Of a DNA stretch of 64,000 bases, positions 31,436-42,075 are shown in pieces. Both the position numbers and the translations under genes were made by a program. The number at the start of each line of letters is the position of its first letter. Positions within the stretch are counted from its first letter, which is position 1. The notes beneath the pieces are model-generated. The model made no database searches. It was given only the letters and a program-made list of their open reading frames with translations, and was not told where the DNA came from. Source of the stretch: Ctenosaura bakeri (taxonomy: Eukaryota; Chordata; Lepidosauria; Squamata; Iguanidae); the NCBI GenBank assembly GCA_948474755.1, contig CAOLHI010001444.1:124001-188000 (forward strand). Reading direction: 5' to 3'.

Positions 31436-32109
31436 CTACACTGATCAGGGGCGGGTCCAGATGACCTCTAAGATCCATAGTCAATTCTGTGGTTCTGAGA
31501 AAAGGGAAAGAAAATGCTCCCTCCATGTTCTGCATCTTTGCAACAATGACAATCAGGGAAGGAAATGAAGGGAAGGGAAGAGAATCCTATTAGGATGTCA
31601 GTAGAAGTTGGCTTCTGAATAAAGATAAAATACAGCACCACCTTCTGTCTGGCAGTTGGCACTGCAGTAACAAACAGAAACACATCTTTCTTAGGAGCAA
31701 TTATGATTAATGGTACGTTGCTTGAACAGACTGCTTTCAAGGTGTACAAAAGCATCTTGCAGTAATCTTCACATATAAACTCTGTAAGGCAGGTAACCCA
31801 ACCCTAACCACCATATGACACAGCTCCCAAAGGCATGGGAGGAAAAATGAGAGTAAATTTCCTTCAAACCCCAAACTTCTGGCATTTCAGAAAACAGCTC
31901 TTGAAAATCATGCATGTCTTGTTATTAATTGTCATCACGTCAACAACTTCAACTTATGGCAACCCTAAGGAAAAGAGATCTCTAAGTTTTCCTGTTACCA
32001 ACAGCTCTGCTCGAGTCTTTCAGACTCAAGGCTGTGGCTTCCTTAATTGAGTCTATCCAGCTGTAAAGCAGTCTTTTCCTACTGCTTTCTACCTTGCCAA
32101 GCATCATTT
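31436..32109. other. No gene seen; unidentified repeat-like stretch
   Basis: 31921-32109 (CAACTTCAACTTATGGCAACC, then GTGGCTTCCTTAATTGAGTC) looks like part of an interspersed repeat, but I cannot place it. Confidence 0.35.
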
Positions 32110-32830
32110 CCTCTTCTAGTGCTACTGTCAGGACAGAATACAGAGAAACAGAATGGTTTCCACTTAGCAAGGAGGTCATACAAGGGTGCAATTTATTCCC
32201 CATCTATTTAACTTGCATGCTGAACACATATGTAAAGCAGCTTAGAAACAGAAGAAGGAGGTATGAAAATTGGAGGAAAGAACATCAGTAGTCTAAGATA
32301 TGCACATGAAATCATACCACTAGCAGAAAACTGCAAAGACTTGGAACAATTACTGAAGAAAGTCAAGGCAGAAAGTGCAAAGGCAGGTTTACAGCAGGGA
32401 ATTAAGAAAACAAAAATAATGACCAAGGGTGATTTATATCACTTTAAAACAGACAGTGAAGACACTGAAATAATCCAAGATTTTCTGTACTGTAGTTCAG
32501 TGATTAATCAGACTGGAGACTACAGTCAAGAAATCAGAAGAAGATTAGGACTTGGAAGAGCAGCGGTGAAGGAACTAGACAAGATCCTCAAGTGTCAAGA
32601 TATATAATTAAATACTAAAATTAGGATTGCCCATGCCATTGTGTTTGCAGTTTCTATGTATGGTTGTGAAAGCTGGACGAGGAAGAAAGACGATAAGAAG
32701 AAAACCAACTCATTTGAAATGTGGTGCTGGAAAAGAGTTCTACAGATACCCTGGACTACTAAAAAGATGAAGAAATGGGTCTCACGATATATCCAAAGAA
32801 CTGCAGTTCAATCCTTTTGGCTTCTAGGGA
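32110..32830 (+). pseudogene. BovB (RTE) LINE fragment, reverse transcriptase C-terminal part
   Basis: The translation follows the BovB pattern: a NISSLRYAHE block at the catalytic box, KTKIM, DFLYCSSVINQTGDYS, EIRRRLGLGRAAVKELDKIL, then in the next frame VSMYGCESWTRKK and WCWKRVLQIPW. The catalytic YADD has become YAHE, and a stop with a frame change lies at about 32606. It is therefore inactive. BovB normally copies itself and drives partner SINEs in squamates. Confidence 0.9.
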
Positions 32831-32839
32831 ATCTATGTC

Positions 32840-33440
32840 AATATACATTATACAATATATACATACATGTAGACAGTTGCCTCTGTGGTTGTTTGAAGAA
32901 TGTGTTTGTGATGAACAAACTGATGGCCTCACAAAATTCAGCCTGTCACTCTCCTTCTTAACTTCTTTTTCCTAAGCAAAATTCTGCTATATTTGGTTCT
33001 GTTCTGTCTCCTACTTTTGCACTGCAATTGCTTATGATTGCCAACATTTCCTCTTTCAGTGTGTGATCAATTTCCTCCTGGACTCCAGTATAAAATCTTT
33101 CAACTTCTTCCTCTTCTGCCTCTGCAATTGGAACATAAATTGGATTACGGTTATAAGGATGGGTTTTCCCTCCCTGAAGTCTTTGCATTATATCCCTCAT
33201 CTGCTTTTGCTACAACTTTCCTCACTATTAATGTTATCCTATTTCTTCTTAGACTTTCATTTCCTGAGTAAAACACTGTGCAGTTATCTGACTGAAAATG
33301 TCGCATTCCTTTCCACTTTAGCTCACTCACCCCAAGTATTAAATGTCTATATGTTCCATTTCTTGTTTTACAACATCTAGCTTCCCCTGACTCATTGTTC
33401 TCACATCCTACGTTCTTATAATGTGTACTGTACAACATCA
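32840..33440 (-). pseudogene. BovB (RTE) LINE fragment, endonuclease part
   Basis: On the minus strand, GVSELKWKGMRHFQSDN and YSGNESLRRNRITLIV are followed by YVPIAEAEEEEVERFY, the ISNCSAKVGDRTE block and AEFCEAISLFITNTFF. This is the apurinic-type endonuclease domain. ISNCSAKVG stands where the family usually has a GDWNAKVG-type catalytic motif, so the key residues are damaged. The orientation is opposite to the adjacent RT fragment. Confidence 0.88.
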
Positions 33441-33449
33441 GACTTTCTT

Positions 33450-33592
33450 TTCATCCCTGAACACATCAACGCCGCGACGAGTAGGAGGGCAGCTGCAGTG
33501 GGCCTTGAAGCCTAGGGCGCGGGCCCAGGTGGAGCTGCCACGGGTGCAGATCTTGGTGGTAGTAGCAAATCTTCATCTCTGAATACATCAAC
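33450..33592 (+). repeat. Target duplication flanking a 28S rRNA insert
   Basis: The 21 bases at 33450-33470 and 33572-33592 match except for two C-to-T differences. The left one ends ACACATCAAC and the right one ATACATCAAC. Together they bracket the 28S-like segment. Confidence 0.9.
33471..33571 (+). pseudogene. 28S rRNA fragment (retrocopy)
   Basis: About 100 bp closely resembling an internal part of vertebrate 28S rRNA. It begins GCCGCGACGAGTAGGAGGGC, contains CCTTGAAGCCTAGGGCGCGG and ends CTTGGTGGTAGTAGCAAAT. It is sense on the plus strand, starts and stops abruptly, and is flanked by a 21-bp duplication. No poly(A) tail is seen. It is too short to be functional rRNA. The GC content contrasts sharply with its surroundings. 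Confidence 0.92.
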
Positions 33593-34539
33593 AGTTGAAT
33601 GTCCTTCCAGCTTGAGTCCAGCAGCAGCCACAGCTCTACTCATACTTGCCTCTTGGTCTTCCCTAGTAGCTCACTGAGTATCTTCTGACCTGGAGGTCTC
33701 ATCTTCAAGCACTATCTCTTGTCTCCTTTTGGACTGTCTCACCATAAGGTTGTCAAGTTAGAAGGCTTCAGGAGTGGTTCACCATTGCTTTCTTCTGTGC
33801 AGTACTAACAAGCGTTAGATATGGAGCCACTATTGTTGTCTCTGGAGACCGTCTGCCAGTGTTGCCCCAACTACTGCTGCTGCCCAGCATCTGTTTGCCA
33901 CGTGTAATTGTCTCCTCAACAAAAGACATGGGAGACCTTACTAGCAGCATTGCTACTATCAGCATAACCTCTTGTTTCACAAGTTCACCACTATGGGCAT
34001 TCATGCTAGAAGTCATATATTTGCTGTGTTCATAATCCCTTGGATACTTTGCCTACATCTTTTCTTTGGATGCCTAAACTGTATTTCTAAAGACTCAGCT
34101 GAAATTTTACGTTACTACAATACCACAATACAATTACTGCAATGTTAGAAAATTTGGGAAGCAAAGGAAAGTTTCACAGGGAAAAGGGCAGAATTCTTAT
34201 TTGCAGGGCTATGTCCTCATTTTTCTCCCCAACAGCTATATTCCAGGCTAGAGGTAATGTATCCTGAGACAAAGAGGCTATGGCTACCCTCTCAAATCTG
34301 CAAATCTAAGAGCCAAGAGGTTATCCTGACACAACACTCTCTCTATATGTGTGTTTGGTGTCACTTGAGGTCCTACTGAAATGCCCGCTGTTTCCACACT
34401 CTGGAATTCCCATCAGATGAGACTCATGTCTTTCTCTCTGTGTTAAGTCTTTTGCCAGCAAAGACATCTTTATTCTGCCAGACCTTTTGGATATAGGTTG
34501 AAATACTTTGTTGAAAAGGATGAATGTCTCCTACTATTG
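33593..34539. other. No gene seen
   Basis: Possibly the 5' remainder of the BovB element on the minus strand up to about 34020, but I cannot confirm this. Beyond that the sequence is unrecognised. Confidence 0.35.
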
Positions 34540-34680
34540 AGTTTTCAATTTTTTTTCTTTCAATGATTTTTTTTTCATTACATGTTTTACTGCAGGTTTT
34601 GTTTTCAATCTGTGTTTTACTATTATTAGCCACCTTAAGTGCATTTTTTGGTGGAAAGGTGACACATAAGTTTATTAATT
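34540..34680 (+). mobile_element. LINE 3' tail, L2-like
   Basis: GCCACCTTAAGTGCATTTTTTGG followed by GGAAAGGTGACACATAAGTTT resembles the GCCACCTTGAGT...GGCGGGATATAAAT tail. Confidence 0.45.
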
Positions 34681-34964
34681 AAGTACTTATAATGCCATGA
34701 AGACCCATTTTCAAAGAGACAACTGTATCAGTCTGTTTCAGTATGAACAGGAAAGGGAGAATGGTGTTTTGCAATAGCTTTAAGACAAACTGATTTATTT
34801 CCGTATAAGCATTCTAGTGCAATGCAAGGACAGACATTCAGATGCATGTGAAGAAGTGGACTAGAATCCATAAAAGTGTCTGCTGATAGAAACCAGTTAG
34901 CGTAAAGCTGTCACAAAATATTTAGCTGCTTGAGGCAAAAACCAACATACAGATGCTGACCAAA

Positions 34965-35265
34965 GCAGCAGTTGAGCCTTACTTCAGAAAGCTCAGTTTG
35001 GGAATTGTTTGGACTACAGCTCTCAGAATCTTCCAGCCTTCTGGGTGTTATAGGCCATTTCTGCACTACACTCTTATAGCGCGATTATTCCACTTTTAAC
35101 ATCTATGGAATCCTGGGGTTTGCAGTTTAGGGAGGGGCCAGCCGGCCCCTCTCAAAACTGCAAACCCTAGGATTCCATAGGATGTTGAAAGTGGAATAAT
35201 TGCGCTATAAGAGTGTAGTGCGGAAATGGCCATAGTTCAAAAAGGTAACCTTTCCAAACTCTGAC
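34965..35265. repeat. Fold-back repeat interrupted by a MITE
   Basis: GGAATTGTTTGGACTACAGC lies on the left. After the MITE, the ATA and GTTCAAAAAGGTAACCTTTCC on the right complete an inverted ACAACTCCCAGAAT-type element. Removing the MITE and one ATA restores its continuity. Confidence 0.65.
35053..35231. mobile_element. Palindromic MITE, 179 bp, CTACACTCTTATA subtype
   Basis: Target duplication ATA is at 35050-35052 and 35232-35234. Centre GGGGCCAGCCGGCCCC. Both arms carry the CTACACTCTTATA and ATTATTCC (AATAAT) variants. Confidence 0.94.
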
Positions 35266-35674
35266 ATCAACACTGGGATAGGGCAGCAGGCTAGTTTAGG
35301 TGGCAGAGAGCAGGCTAGGTGGCAAAGACACACACACACAACTCTGTCCTCTGACAGAAGCGAATGGTCAACATCAGGAGGAATGGTTGACAAGTGGTAT
35401 TGGTGGAGAGCTGTGACTGCTGCTCCCTAGTAATTGTTGTCGGAGGTTGTTGCCTCACCCTGCCTAATGGTAGGGCTGGCTCTGACATTTGTGCCAAAGG
35501 GTAGGAAAGCAGGAGGAGAAGGACGGAAAGAGAAAGAAAGAGAGAGGAAGAGGATTCACTCTATCTATTTATGTTCCCATCCCTAGAGTGAAGAAATGTA
35601 CAAAATATGTCTATTGATTGCTATAGGTCTTAAGCTGTAGAGTTCCCTCATGGATTGTGCCCTGAGGGTCAGGT

Positions 35675-35892
35675 ATATACCAATAGCAATAGCAGTTATA
35701 TTTCTATACCACTTATCAGTACTGACCATTCCCTACACGGTTTACAATGTGTTTTTTAGCCCCCAACAAGCTGGGTACTCATTTACCGACCTGGGGAAGG
35801 ATGGAAGTTTGAGTCAACCTGGAGCCCTGCGGGATTGAACTCACAACGTTGTGGCTGCAGTACCGGCATTTCACCATTGCGCCACCAGGGTA
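35675..35892 (-). mobile_element. Sauria-type tRNA SINE
   Basis: On the minus strand the head reads CTGGTGGCGCAATGGTGAAA with a GTGAGTTCAATCC B box. The diagnostic AATGAGTACCCAGCTTGTTG and TTGTAAACCGTGTAGGG blocks follow, and a short ATAGCA-type tail lies at 35680-35695. This family is known from squamates, and its 3' end is related to BovB LINEs. Confidence 0.88.
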
Positions 35893-36119
35893 AGTGTCAG
35901 TCGGGTGTGTGTCTCCCCTTTGAGCATCATCCTGAAACACACCGCATGCAACCATCCTCAGAGACAGATTCAGGATACTTATTGCAATTTAGTATAATCA
36001 TTTTTCTCCATACCATTTTTTTTTCAGAAAAAAAATGTAATTCTTGCCACAGCAACCAAGAACAGAATGATGACATGACTGGGGTACAGGGATGGGCAAG
36101 CACTCTAGTTTTAACTTTT

Positions 36120-36285
36120 AAAATATGATTTTATATTGTGTAATTATGATTTTTTCCAAAAAAAATAGACATCTTTTAATTATGTTTTTGTTTTATTTTT
36201 ATGCTTTTAGCCAATTTTGTTTTATTTTTGGTGGGTCTCCTTGGGCCCCACACTAGGAGAAATGCAGCATATTAATGCAACAAAG
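36120..36285 (+). mobile_element. LINE 3' tail, L2-like
   Basis: CTCCTTGGGCCCCACACTAGG followed by AGAAATGCAGCATATTAATGC resembles a decayed GCCGCCTTGGGTCCCACACC...GCGGCATATAAAT tail. Confidence 0.45.
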
Positions 36286-36699
36286 AAGCAAACAAACTTG
36301 AGCAGCAGATTCCTCCATTGGCAGTAGGTTAGACTAGATGGCCCTTGAGATCCCTTTATGATTCTGTGAAATATTCACGGTCTCCAACCAGAGGAAAGAA
36401 TGCTGAAGTTAAGATATCCTGGCACGGCCCTGACTGAAATGCCCCCAACCATCCGCCGTCTGAGGCCACTGTCTGCCCAAGGCTTTGTGCTTGCTGTCTG
36501 TCCTTGATGTCTGGAACAGGAGAACTCCATCCAAAAGAGTACTTGATGCCTAGCAAGGGTAAGGAAAGTTCTGCTTTTATCACCAGTGCTGGGAATGCAG
36601 CCAAAAACCCGAAAGCATTACTCTCAGAGAGCTGCTGGCAAAAGGAGCCAAGGCTCCATACATCGTATATATCTCTCCTTTTAGTTAGTTCCTGTCAGG
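36286..36699. other. No gene seen
   Basis: Unrecognised sequence without a supported coding frame. The first 75 bases may belong to a CR1 3' tail (AGACTAGATGGCCCTTGAGATCCC, ATGATTCTGTG). Confidence 0.35.
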
Positions 36700-36890
36700 A
36701 GAAAATGCCTTTTAAAAAGAGAAAGGGGGGAAAAAACCCTCTCTTGGCACTTTCCTCCCTCTGGCGCCTTTCAATTAAATTAATTGCTTGAGTGGATTTT
36801 TGCCTTTTCCTTGCATTAAGCATTCTCAGACAGGTTTCGTTGGCCGAGGTGTTTCATTTGTGAAATTGTTTTAATTTTTAAAATTGGGGA
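36700..36890. other. Possible conserved non-coding element
   Basis: Unique block with TCAATTAAATTAATTGC (an inverted homeodomain-type site), GCATTAAGCATTCTC and TTCATTTGTGAAATTG. It shows no similarity to repeats in the window. Confidence 0.3.
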
Positions 36891-37907
36891 AGGAGGAGGA
36901 GGAGAAAGGGGGGCTAGTCCACTGATATCTAAGAAAGGCCTCCAGCCAATATCTAAAAAAAGGTCTCTATGTCAGCCTATGAAGAACTCGGAGACATTAC
37001 AAGAGTGAGCTGAAATTTTGGGGGTGCGCAATGCCAGCGGTAACGCTTTTGAGGCTTCATGCAGCAGTGGCAAAGGAAGGCAGACCAAACCTGCCAGCTC
37101 TGAGCTCCAGCCTCTGACTTCCTTCACACCCACGGCACCCACAGCAGTTCACTTTTTGCTGCCATGTTCACTCCAGCTTGGTTACACCAGAAGAGTGCCC
37201 CAAGGGTCCTCTGGTCTTGGATGACAACTCCTAGACTGGCCAGACTGGCTGGGGGATTGTGGGAGCTGTCATCTAAAACCTTCCTTTCTCCATGCTGTGA
37301 ACTGATGGCATGGATGATGGGAGTCTACCCAGGGGTGTTACTACGGTTATGATATGTCTGGTGAGAGCACTAGATATCTCTTGATATCAAATAATTTGGC
37401 CTTTATGTGACCTTTCTCTGCCACCCTACTCCATGTGTTTGCAAGGGCCACCGGACAAGCACGTAATAGGCACGGCCGTTAATGGTTGTACATTCCAAAC
37501 CCCATTTAGGCAGGCAGCTTAATGCCTCTTCGTTGCTTAAGGGACCGCTCCTTCTTGCAAACCGGCCTTGCTCAGTGCGACTTTACAAAGACGCCCAGCC
37601 GAGTGCCGAGCCATTCCTTTATGTTGGGCCATTTGCCTACTGGCCATACTATTGTCATCCAGCGCTAAGCTCATCATGCAAAACCTGACCTTTTCCAACG
37701 CTTTTGTCCCGCTCCAAATCTCCTTTGTTCTCACCAAGCTTGGCATGGCCAGTAGGTAAAATCCATCCTATAAAAACCTCCCAATTCCAAGCCTTCCTTG
37801 GACTACTTTGGACTTCCATCCCGCCTTGCTGTCGGTTTGTCCAGTCAGCTCCCCTCAGCTGAGCTTTCTTCCCCTGCAACCTCCATTTCTCTTCAGGACT
37901 ACGAGAC
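36891..37907. other. No gene seen
   Basis: Unrecognised sequence with no coding or RNA gene that I can support. Confidence 0.35.
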
Positions 37908-37910
37908 CAG

Positions 37911-38351
37911 GACCCTTTTCGCACAGGCTTTCTGTCGCGCGAGAGCTCCCTGAGCCTCGCAGGAGTGGGAGCGTCGCTCTACACGACGCACTCCCACTTC
38001 CGCGGCGCTCACGGGGCTGAAGCTGCGCGAGCGCATATTTTTTTATTTTCAGCTTGAACCGAAAATAAACGGCGCTTGTGCAAGGCTCCCGGCGGTGCCT
38101 CGCACTTACCGGAGTGCGGAGCGCCGTTGCAGGCGAGCCTCTCGCACTTCCTCCCCGCTTCCGCCCCCCAGCGCCGCCTACAGCTCCCAGGGAGCGCTGC
38201 AGAAGATGGGGGCGTGGCTGAAGAGCGCCCGTCGCGGAAAAAGACACCAGGTGTGGTAAGGAGGTGGGGGGAAGCAGCGGCGTTTCGGGAGACGGTTGTT
38301 GCGCGAGCCACCCTCCTCCGTCGCGCAAGCACCGGCACTGCGAAAAGGGCC
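37911..38351. mobile_element. CpG-rich DNA element, 441 bp
   Basis: Starts GACCCTTTTCGCAC and ends TGCGAAAAGGGCC, so the inverted termini resemble the palindromic MITEs. A perfect 3-bp target duplication CAG lies at 37908-37910 and 38352-38354. The interior is very CpG-rich and holds local hairpins. It has no transposase. Its middle (TTTTCAGC...GAAAATAAACGGCGC) resembles the element at 19820. Confidence 0.82.
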
Positions 38352-38729
38352 CAGGTGTTGTATTACCCATTCCCCCAAAAACTCTCCATTTCTATTTCTC
38401 AGTTAGTTAGTGTATGTCATGTCTTTCTTGTTGTTTGTCCTCAATAAAATATTATTTGTTGCTTTAAAACCTTGTCTAGCCGCTCTCTGACCTGACGCTG
38501 TATACATAGGGTTAAAGATCCTAGCTAAAGTTATCCTGCCTCTCGTTAGCTTAAGAGAGTGCTCGAGTCTAATTTCCCCCATCTTGTGTTTTTATATGGT
38601 AATTTGGGCACCCTCTCGGGACCCCCAACATACAGGGTAACAGGGGTTGCCGACTGGAGGAAAGGCTGGTGGGGTCTTGCTTTGTAGGGAGAAAATGCAG
38701 TTTCTGCTGAGAGCTAACATAGAGTAATA

Positions 38730-38970
38730 GTTTAAATGCTGAACTGAAACTCTGGGAGATTAGTGTTTGAATCCTCAAATCAGCCATCATAGAACTCCAC
38801 TGGGTTATCTTGGGCCAGTCACACTCTCTCAGCCTCAGATGAAAACAATGGCAAGCCTCTCTGAACAAATCTTCCTAAGAAACCCCTGTGATAGGATCCT
38901 TTTTGGAGTTGCAATACGTTAGAAAAACTCGAAGGCACACAAAACAACAACAAAAACAATGAAAGTAAAA
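38730..38970 (+). mobile_element. tRNA-derived SINE, CAACAA-tailed, decayed head
   Basis: ATAGTTTAAATGCTGAACTG head, TTTGAATCC B-box remnant, CTTGGGCCAGTCACACTCTC body and a CGAAGGCACACAAAACAAC tail. Confidence 0.85.
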
Positions 38971-39002
38971 TAAATATGCAACCTCGTATCAGCAGCAGAA
39001 CC

Positions 39003-39240
39003 AGCATGGTCTAGTGGTTAGAGCACTGGACTACAATTCTGGAGACCAGGGTTCAAATCCCTGCTCATGGGAGTCCACTGGGTGATCTTGGGCGAGACAT
39101 ACTCTCTCAGCCTCAAAGGGCAGCAAAGGCAAACCTCAAGAAAACCTTGTGATAGCTTCACCTTAGGGTTGCCATAAGTCAGAAATGCCTTGAAGGCACA
39201 CAACAACAACAACAACAACAGCAGCAGCAGCAAAAACAGT
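39003..39240 (+). mobile_element. tRNA-derived SINE, CAACAA-tailed, best copy
   Basis: A box TGGTCTAGTGGTTAGAG, B box GGTTCAAATCC, body GGGTGATCTTGGGCGAG and CTCTCAGCCTCAAAGG, 3' part TAGGGTTGCCATAAGTCAG and CTTGAAGGCACAC, tail (CAA)n(CAG)n. It lies just after another copy of the same family in the same orientation. Confidence 0.92.
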
Positions 39241-39246
39241 ACCAAT

Positions 39247-39365
39247 AACAGGTGTGGGATACAGGCAGCCTTCTAAATGTTGTTGGACTACAACTCCCAG
39301 AATCCCTTTCTAACACAGTCAATGAGTGAGAACGTTGGGAGTTACAGTCCACTTATATCTGTAAG
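39247..39365. repeat. Palindromic DNA element, ACAACTCCCAGAATCC type
   Basis: GGTGTGGGATACAGGCAGCC and TTGTTGGACTACAACTCCC pair with GTTGGGAGTTACAGTCC near the right end. It belongs to the same family as 21440 and 28328. Confidence 0.6.
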
Positions 39366-39384
39366 TCTGTAAGAGGGATCAGTT

Positions 39385-40115
39385 TATGGTCACTATAACT
39401 CAGGAATGATATGAAATGGAATGCACAAATACAGATGGGAGATACATGGCTGGATAGCAGTACATGTGAAAGGGATCTAGGAGTCTTGATAGAACATGAG
39501 TCAGCAGTGTGATGCTGCAGCCAAGAAAGCCAATACGATTCTTGATTGCATCAATAGGAGTATGGTGTCCAGATCAAGGGAGGTAATGGTACCACTCTAT
39601 TCTGCACTGGTTAGGCCTCATTTGGAATACTGTGTCTGGTTCTGGGCACCTCAATTCAAGAAGGATATCAACAAGCTGGAACACGTCCAGAGGAGGGCGA
39701 CCAAAATGGTGACGGGTCTGGAAGCCATGAAGCTCTATGAAGAATGGTTTAGGTTGCTGGGAATGTTTAGTCTGCAGAAGAGAAGGTTAAGAGGGGACAT
39801 GATAGCCATGTTTAAATATTTGAGGGGATGTCATGTTGAGAAGGAAGCGGGCTTCTTCTCTGCTGCTCCAGGGACTAGGAGAAGGAGCAACGGATTCAAG
39901 CTGCAGGAAAGGAGATTCCACTTGAACCTCAGGAAGAACTTCCTGACGGTCAGAGCTGTCCAGCTGTGGAATATGCTGCCTCAGAGTGTGGTAGAGTCTC
40001 CTTCTTTGGAGGTTTTTCAGCAGAGGCTGGGTGGCCATCTGTTGGGGATGTTTTGATGGGTGTTCCTGCATGGCAGGGGGTTGGACTGGATGGCCCCTGG
40101 GGTCTCTTCCAACAC
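39385..40115 (+). mobile_element. CR1 LINE 3' region with an open ORF2 end
   Basis: The best CR1 copy here. A 186-codon open frame (39496-40056) encodes the end of ORF2: a SQQCDAAAKKAN block, VPLYSALVRPHLEYCVWFW, RRATKMVTGLEAM, LFSLQKRRLRGDMIA-like sequence, a [19 protein letters not shown] block, then a stop. The 3' UTR ends with GGGGGTTGGACTGGATGG and GTCTCTTCCAAC. The usual ATTCTATG tail is missing. It is 5' truncated before the catalytic part of the reverse transcriptase, so it is not autonomous. Confidence 0.92.
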
Positions 40116-40634
40116 AGCCATGCCTTTGAGAATATAGATGCTGCAACATGGATTCATTTTATCTGTTTTCTAGCTTGCTTCCCTTAAAATTAACTATAGT
40201 TATTAATGTGTGGGTTGGATAAAAGAAAAAGAAACGCCATCTGAATGTGTCAAACTGCCAGCCTGTGTTACTTCTCCTCTATCCACCTCATCATCTCCTC
40301 CATTCCCGTAACTAAACATGAGGCAAGACAGATACTTCATTAAGATGCCGCACTAAATAACAGCAACTGAAAAGTTACACTTACACCACATAAGGAATGA
40401 AGACACCCCTTGTTAGGTTACAGTTGTAATGTAACACTGTTATACTTTTGTTATTTTGACTGTGTATGAAAGAGAGACCTGCCAGAGATCGGTAAATTTA
40501 CTTTGGGGGGACTCACGTTCCCAATAACCCCACACCAGCATTGCCACTGCCTGTGAGGGATGGCAGATTCTGGGAGTTGCAGTAAAAAAAGTCCTTTTTC
40601 CAAGCTACCGAAGAATCTGAAGTTAGATTTCCTA
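40116..40634. other. No gene seen; one fold-back fragment
   Basis: 40540-40612 has GGCAGATTCTGGGAGTTGC and a TCCTTTTTCCAAGC end, a half copy of the ACAACTCCCAGAAT family. The remainder is unrecognised. Confidence 0.4.
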
Positions 40635-40706
40635 CAGTGAGCCCTCCGCTTCTGTGCAGGTTAGGGCTGCAAGACCCCTGCAAAAGTGGAAAAACATGAA
40701 TAAAAA
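40635..40706 (+). mobile_element. Tigger-like MITE terminus
   Basis: TA precedes CAGTGAGCCCTCCGCTTCTG, followed by GGGCTGCAAGACCCCTGC and AAAAGTGGAAAAA. It matches the ends of the elements at 46693 and 50592. The other end is missing. Confidence 0.55.
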
Positions 40707-41950
40707 TAAAAATCATGAAGACCATTTTGTTTAAGCTGAGACTACTTCTCTAGGAGTTTCTAAGTCATGCAGTCTCCCACACACTCAGGGAGAAGTGGGC
40801 CATAGAGTCATGCTAGAGGACCTGGCAATGCCTGGAGAAGTGTTCTCTCTAGGACTTTGAGCATGACTTCTTGTGGACTGTACCTATTTTGGTTATCTAC
40901 AGTGCTGCTTCCTCCTCCTCATCCACCACCACCACCTTCCCCGACCTACTGTGTCCTGCCCCCTGTCCTACTGCTGAATCTTTCTTTCCCAGTCTTGTTC
41001 CCCAAGATGCTTTTCAGCCAAAAATGTCAGAGACCTGAATGTGGGAAACACATGACCTCTCTCTGTCTTGCACAGGAGAAAGAAGGAGTAAGTGGAAGGA
41101 ACCCTTGGACACTTTCCCCTTACGATGCTAGACTCAAAGAGGACTTTCTGGTCTCATGGGACAAAGGAGCCAGGGTAAGGTTTTGCAGGGCAAAAAATGG
41201 AGGGAGGAAGATGTATTAAGCATTTCCCCACTGATCTGTCCCCTTGCAAATCCCCCCCACCTTGTTTTGCACATGGGAGAGCCACTGCGATGCAACCACA
41301 AGAAGTGTAGATCTGTCTCTTCCTGTTGCCATTTTGGGAATGGCTTCAGAGGGAAAAATGGATCAACAATTGTGCCACCTATGACTGTGGGGCCTTGCCC
41401 CCCACTGCCTGACTGGTTGTACAGTGGTACAATTAAGCACTGACAAGCATTGCTAAGCTGGCATCATTTTACACTATGCGACAGCAAACAGGCTCTTAGC
41501 TGCTACAAGGGACTACCTGTTATCAGTTCTTTTCCTCAGTAATTAAAGTGTAATATAGTTACACACATACACACACTCTCTAATATTCTTGTATGATTGT
41601 TTAACTGTAACTTTCAGTTCCTTTTTGTTAAGGGGATAGGGCCTGAATGGAGTAGGAGGGATATCCCATGGTTTACATGCTGCTTCATGTTGCTGCCTTA
41701 TGCTCTGTTGAGGGTATTGAAGCGATAACAAGTTGAAGCCGAGGAGAGTATGTTTTCTAACCACAGGCCTTTGGCTTGTAGTACTTCCTAAAAATTTTTT
41801 TCCTAAAAATAAGTTTAAAAAGTAACTATCTCAGTTACTTTTCAGAACTATGAAATTAGTAGTTCCTTTTTAAAACTATACATATAACATGGATTAAAGA
41901 TAAATTCCAGTAATATTGTAATTATAATAGTAACCAGTGGCCCCGGTAGT
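40707..41950. other. No gene seen
   Basis: Unrecognised sequence. A plus-strand frame of 120 codons at 40857-41219 starts within a CCACCACC-rich stretch and has no recognisable domain. Confidence 0.4.
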
Positions 41951-41954
41951 TTCC

Positions 41955-42075
41955 ATGTCAGTGGGGTAGTGAGTCCACACTTGGTTTTATTCTGAACTTT
42001 AAAGGTGCTTATCCAAGATGCTGGATCCTATTCTTCTAGTAGATTCAGCACTTTGGACAGCTCATATTATCATTA
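41955..42075. repeat. GATGTCAG-family fold-back repeat
   Basis: ATGTCAGTGGGGTAGTGAG, CTGAACTTTAAAGGTGC and CCAAGATGCTGGATCC pair with AGATTCAGCACTTTGGACAG. The right outer part is missing. Confidence 0.65.

Noticed and set aside
33471..33571. Functional rRNA gene
   Set aside because: Only about 100 bp of 28S, abruptly bounded and flanked by a target duplication, so it is a retroposed fragment.
37911..38351. CpG island of a gene promoter
   Set aside because: The high CpG content is confined exactly to the transposable element boundaries.
37855..38447. Overlapping long open frames on both strands
   Set aside because: They lie in a CpG-rich DNA element with inverted ends and a CAG target duplication. 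GC-rich sequence leaves frames open by chance.
39496..40056. Host protein-coding exon of 186 codons
   Set aside because: The sequence follows the CR1 ORF2 C-terminus and 3' UTR, so it is a LINE fragment.
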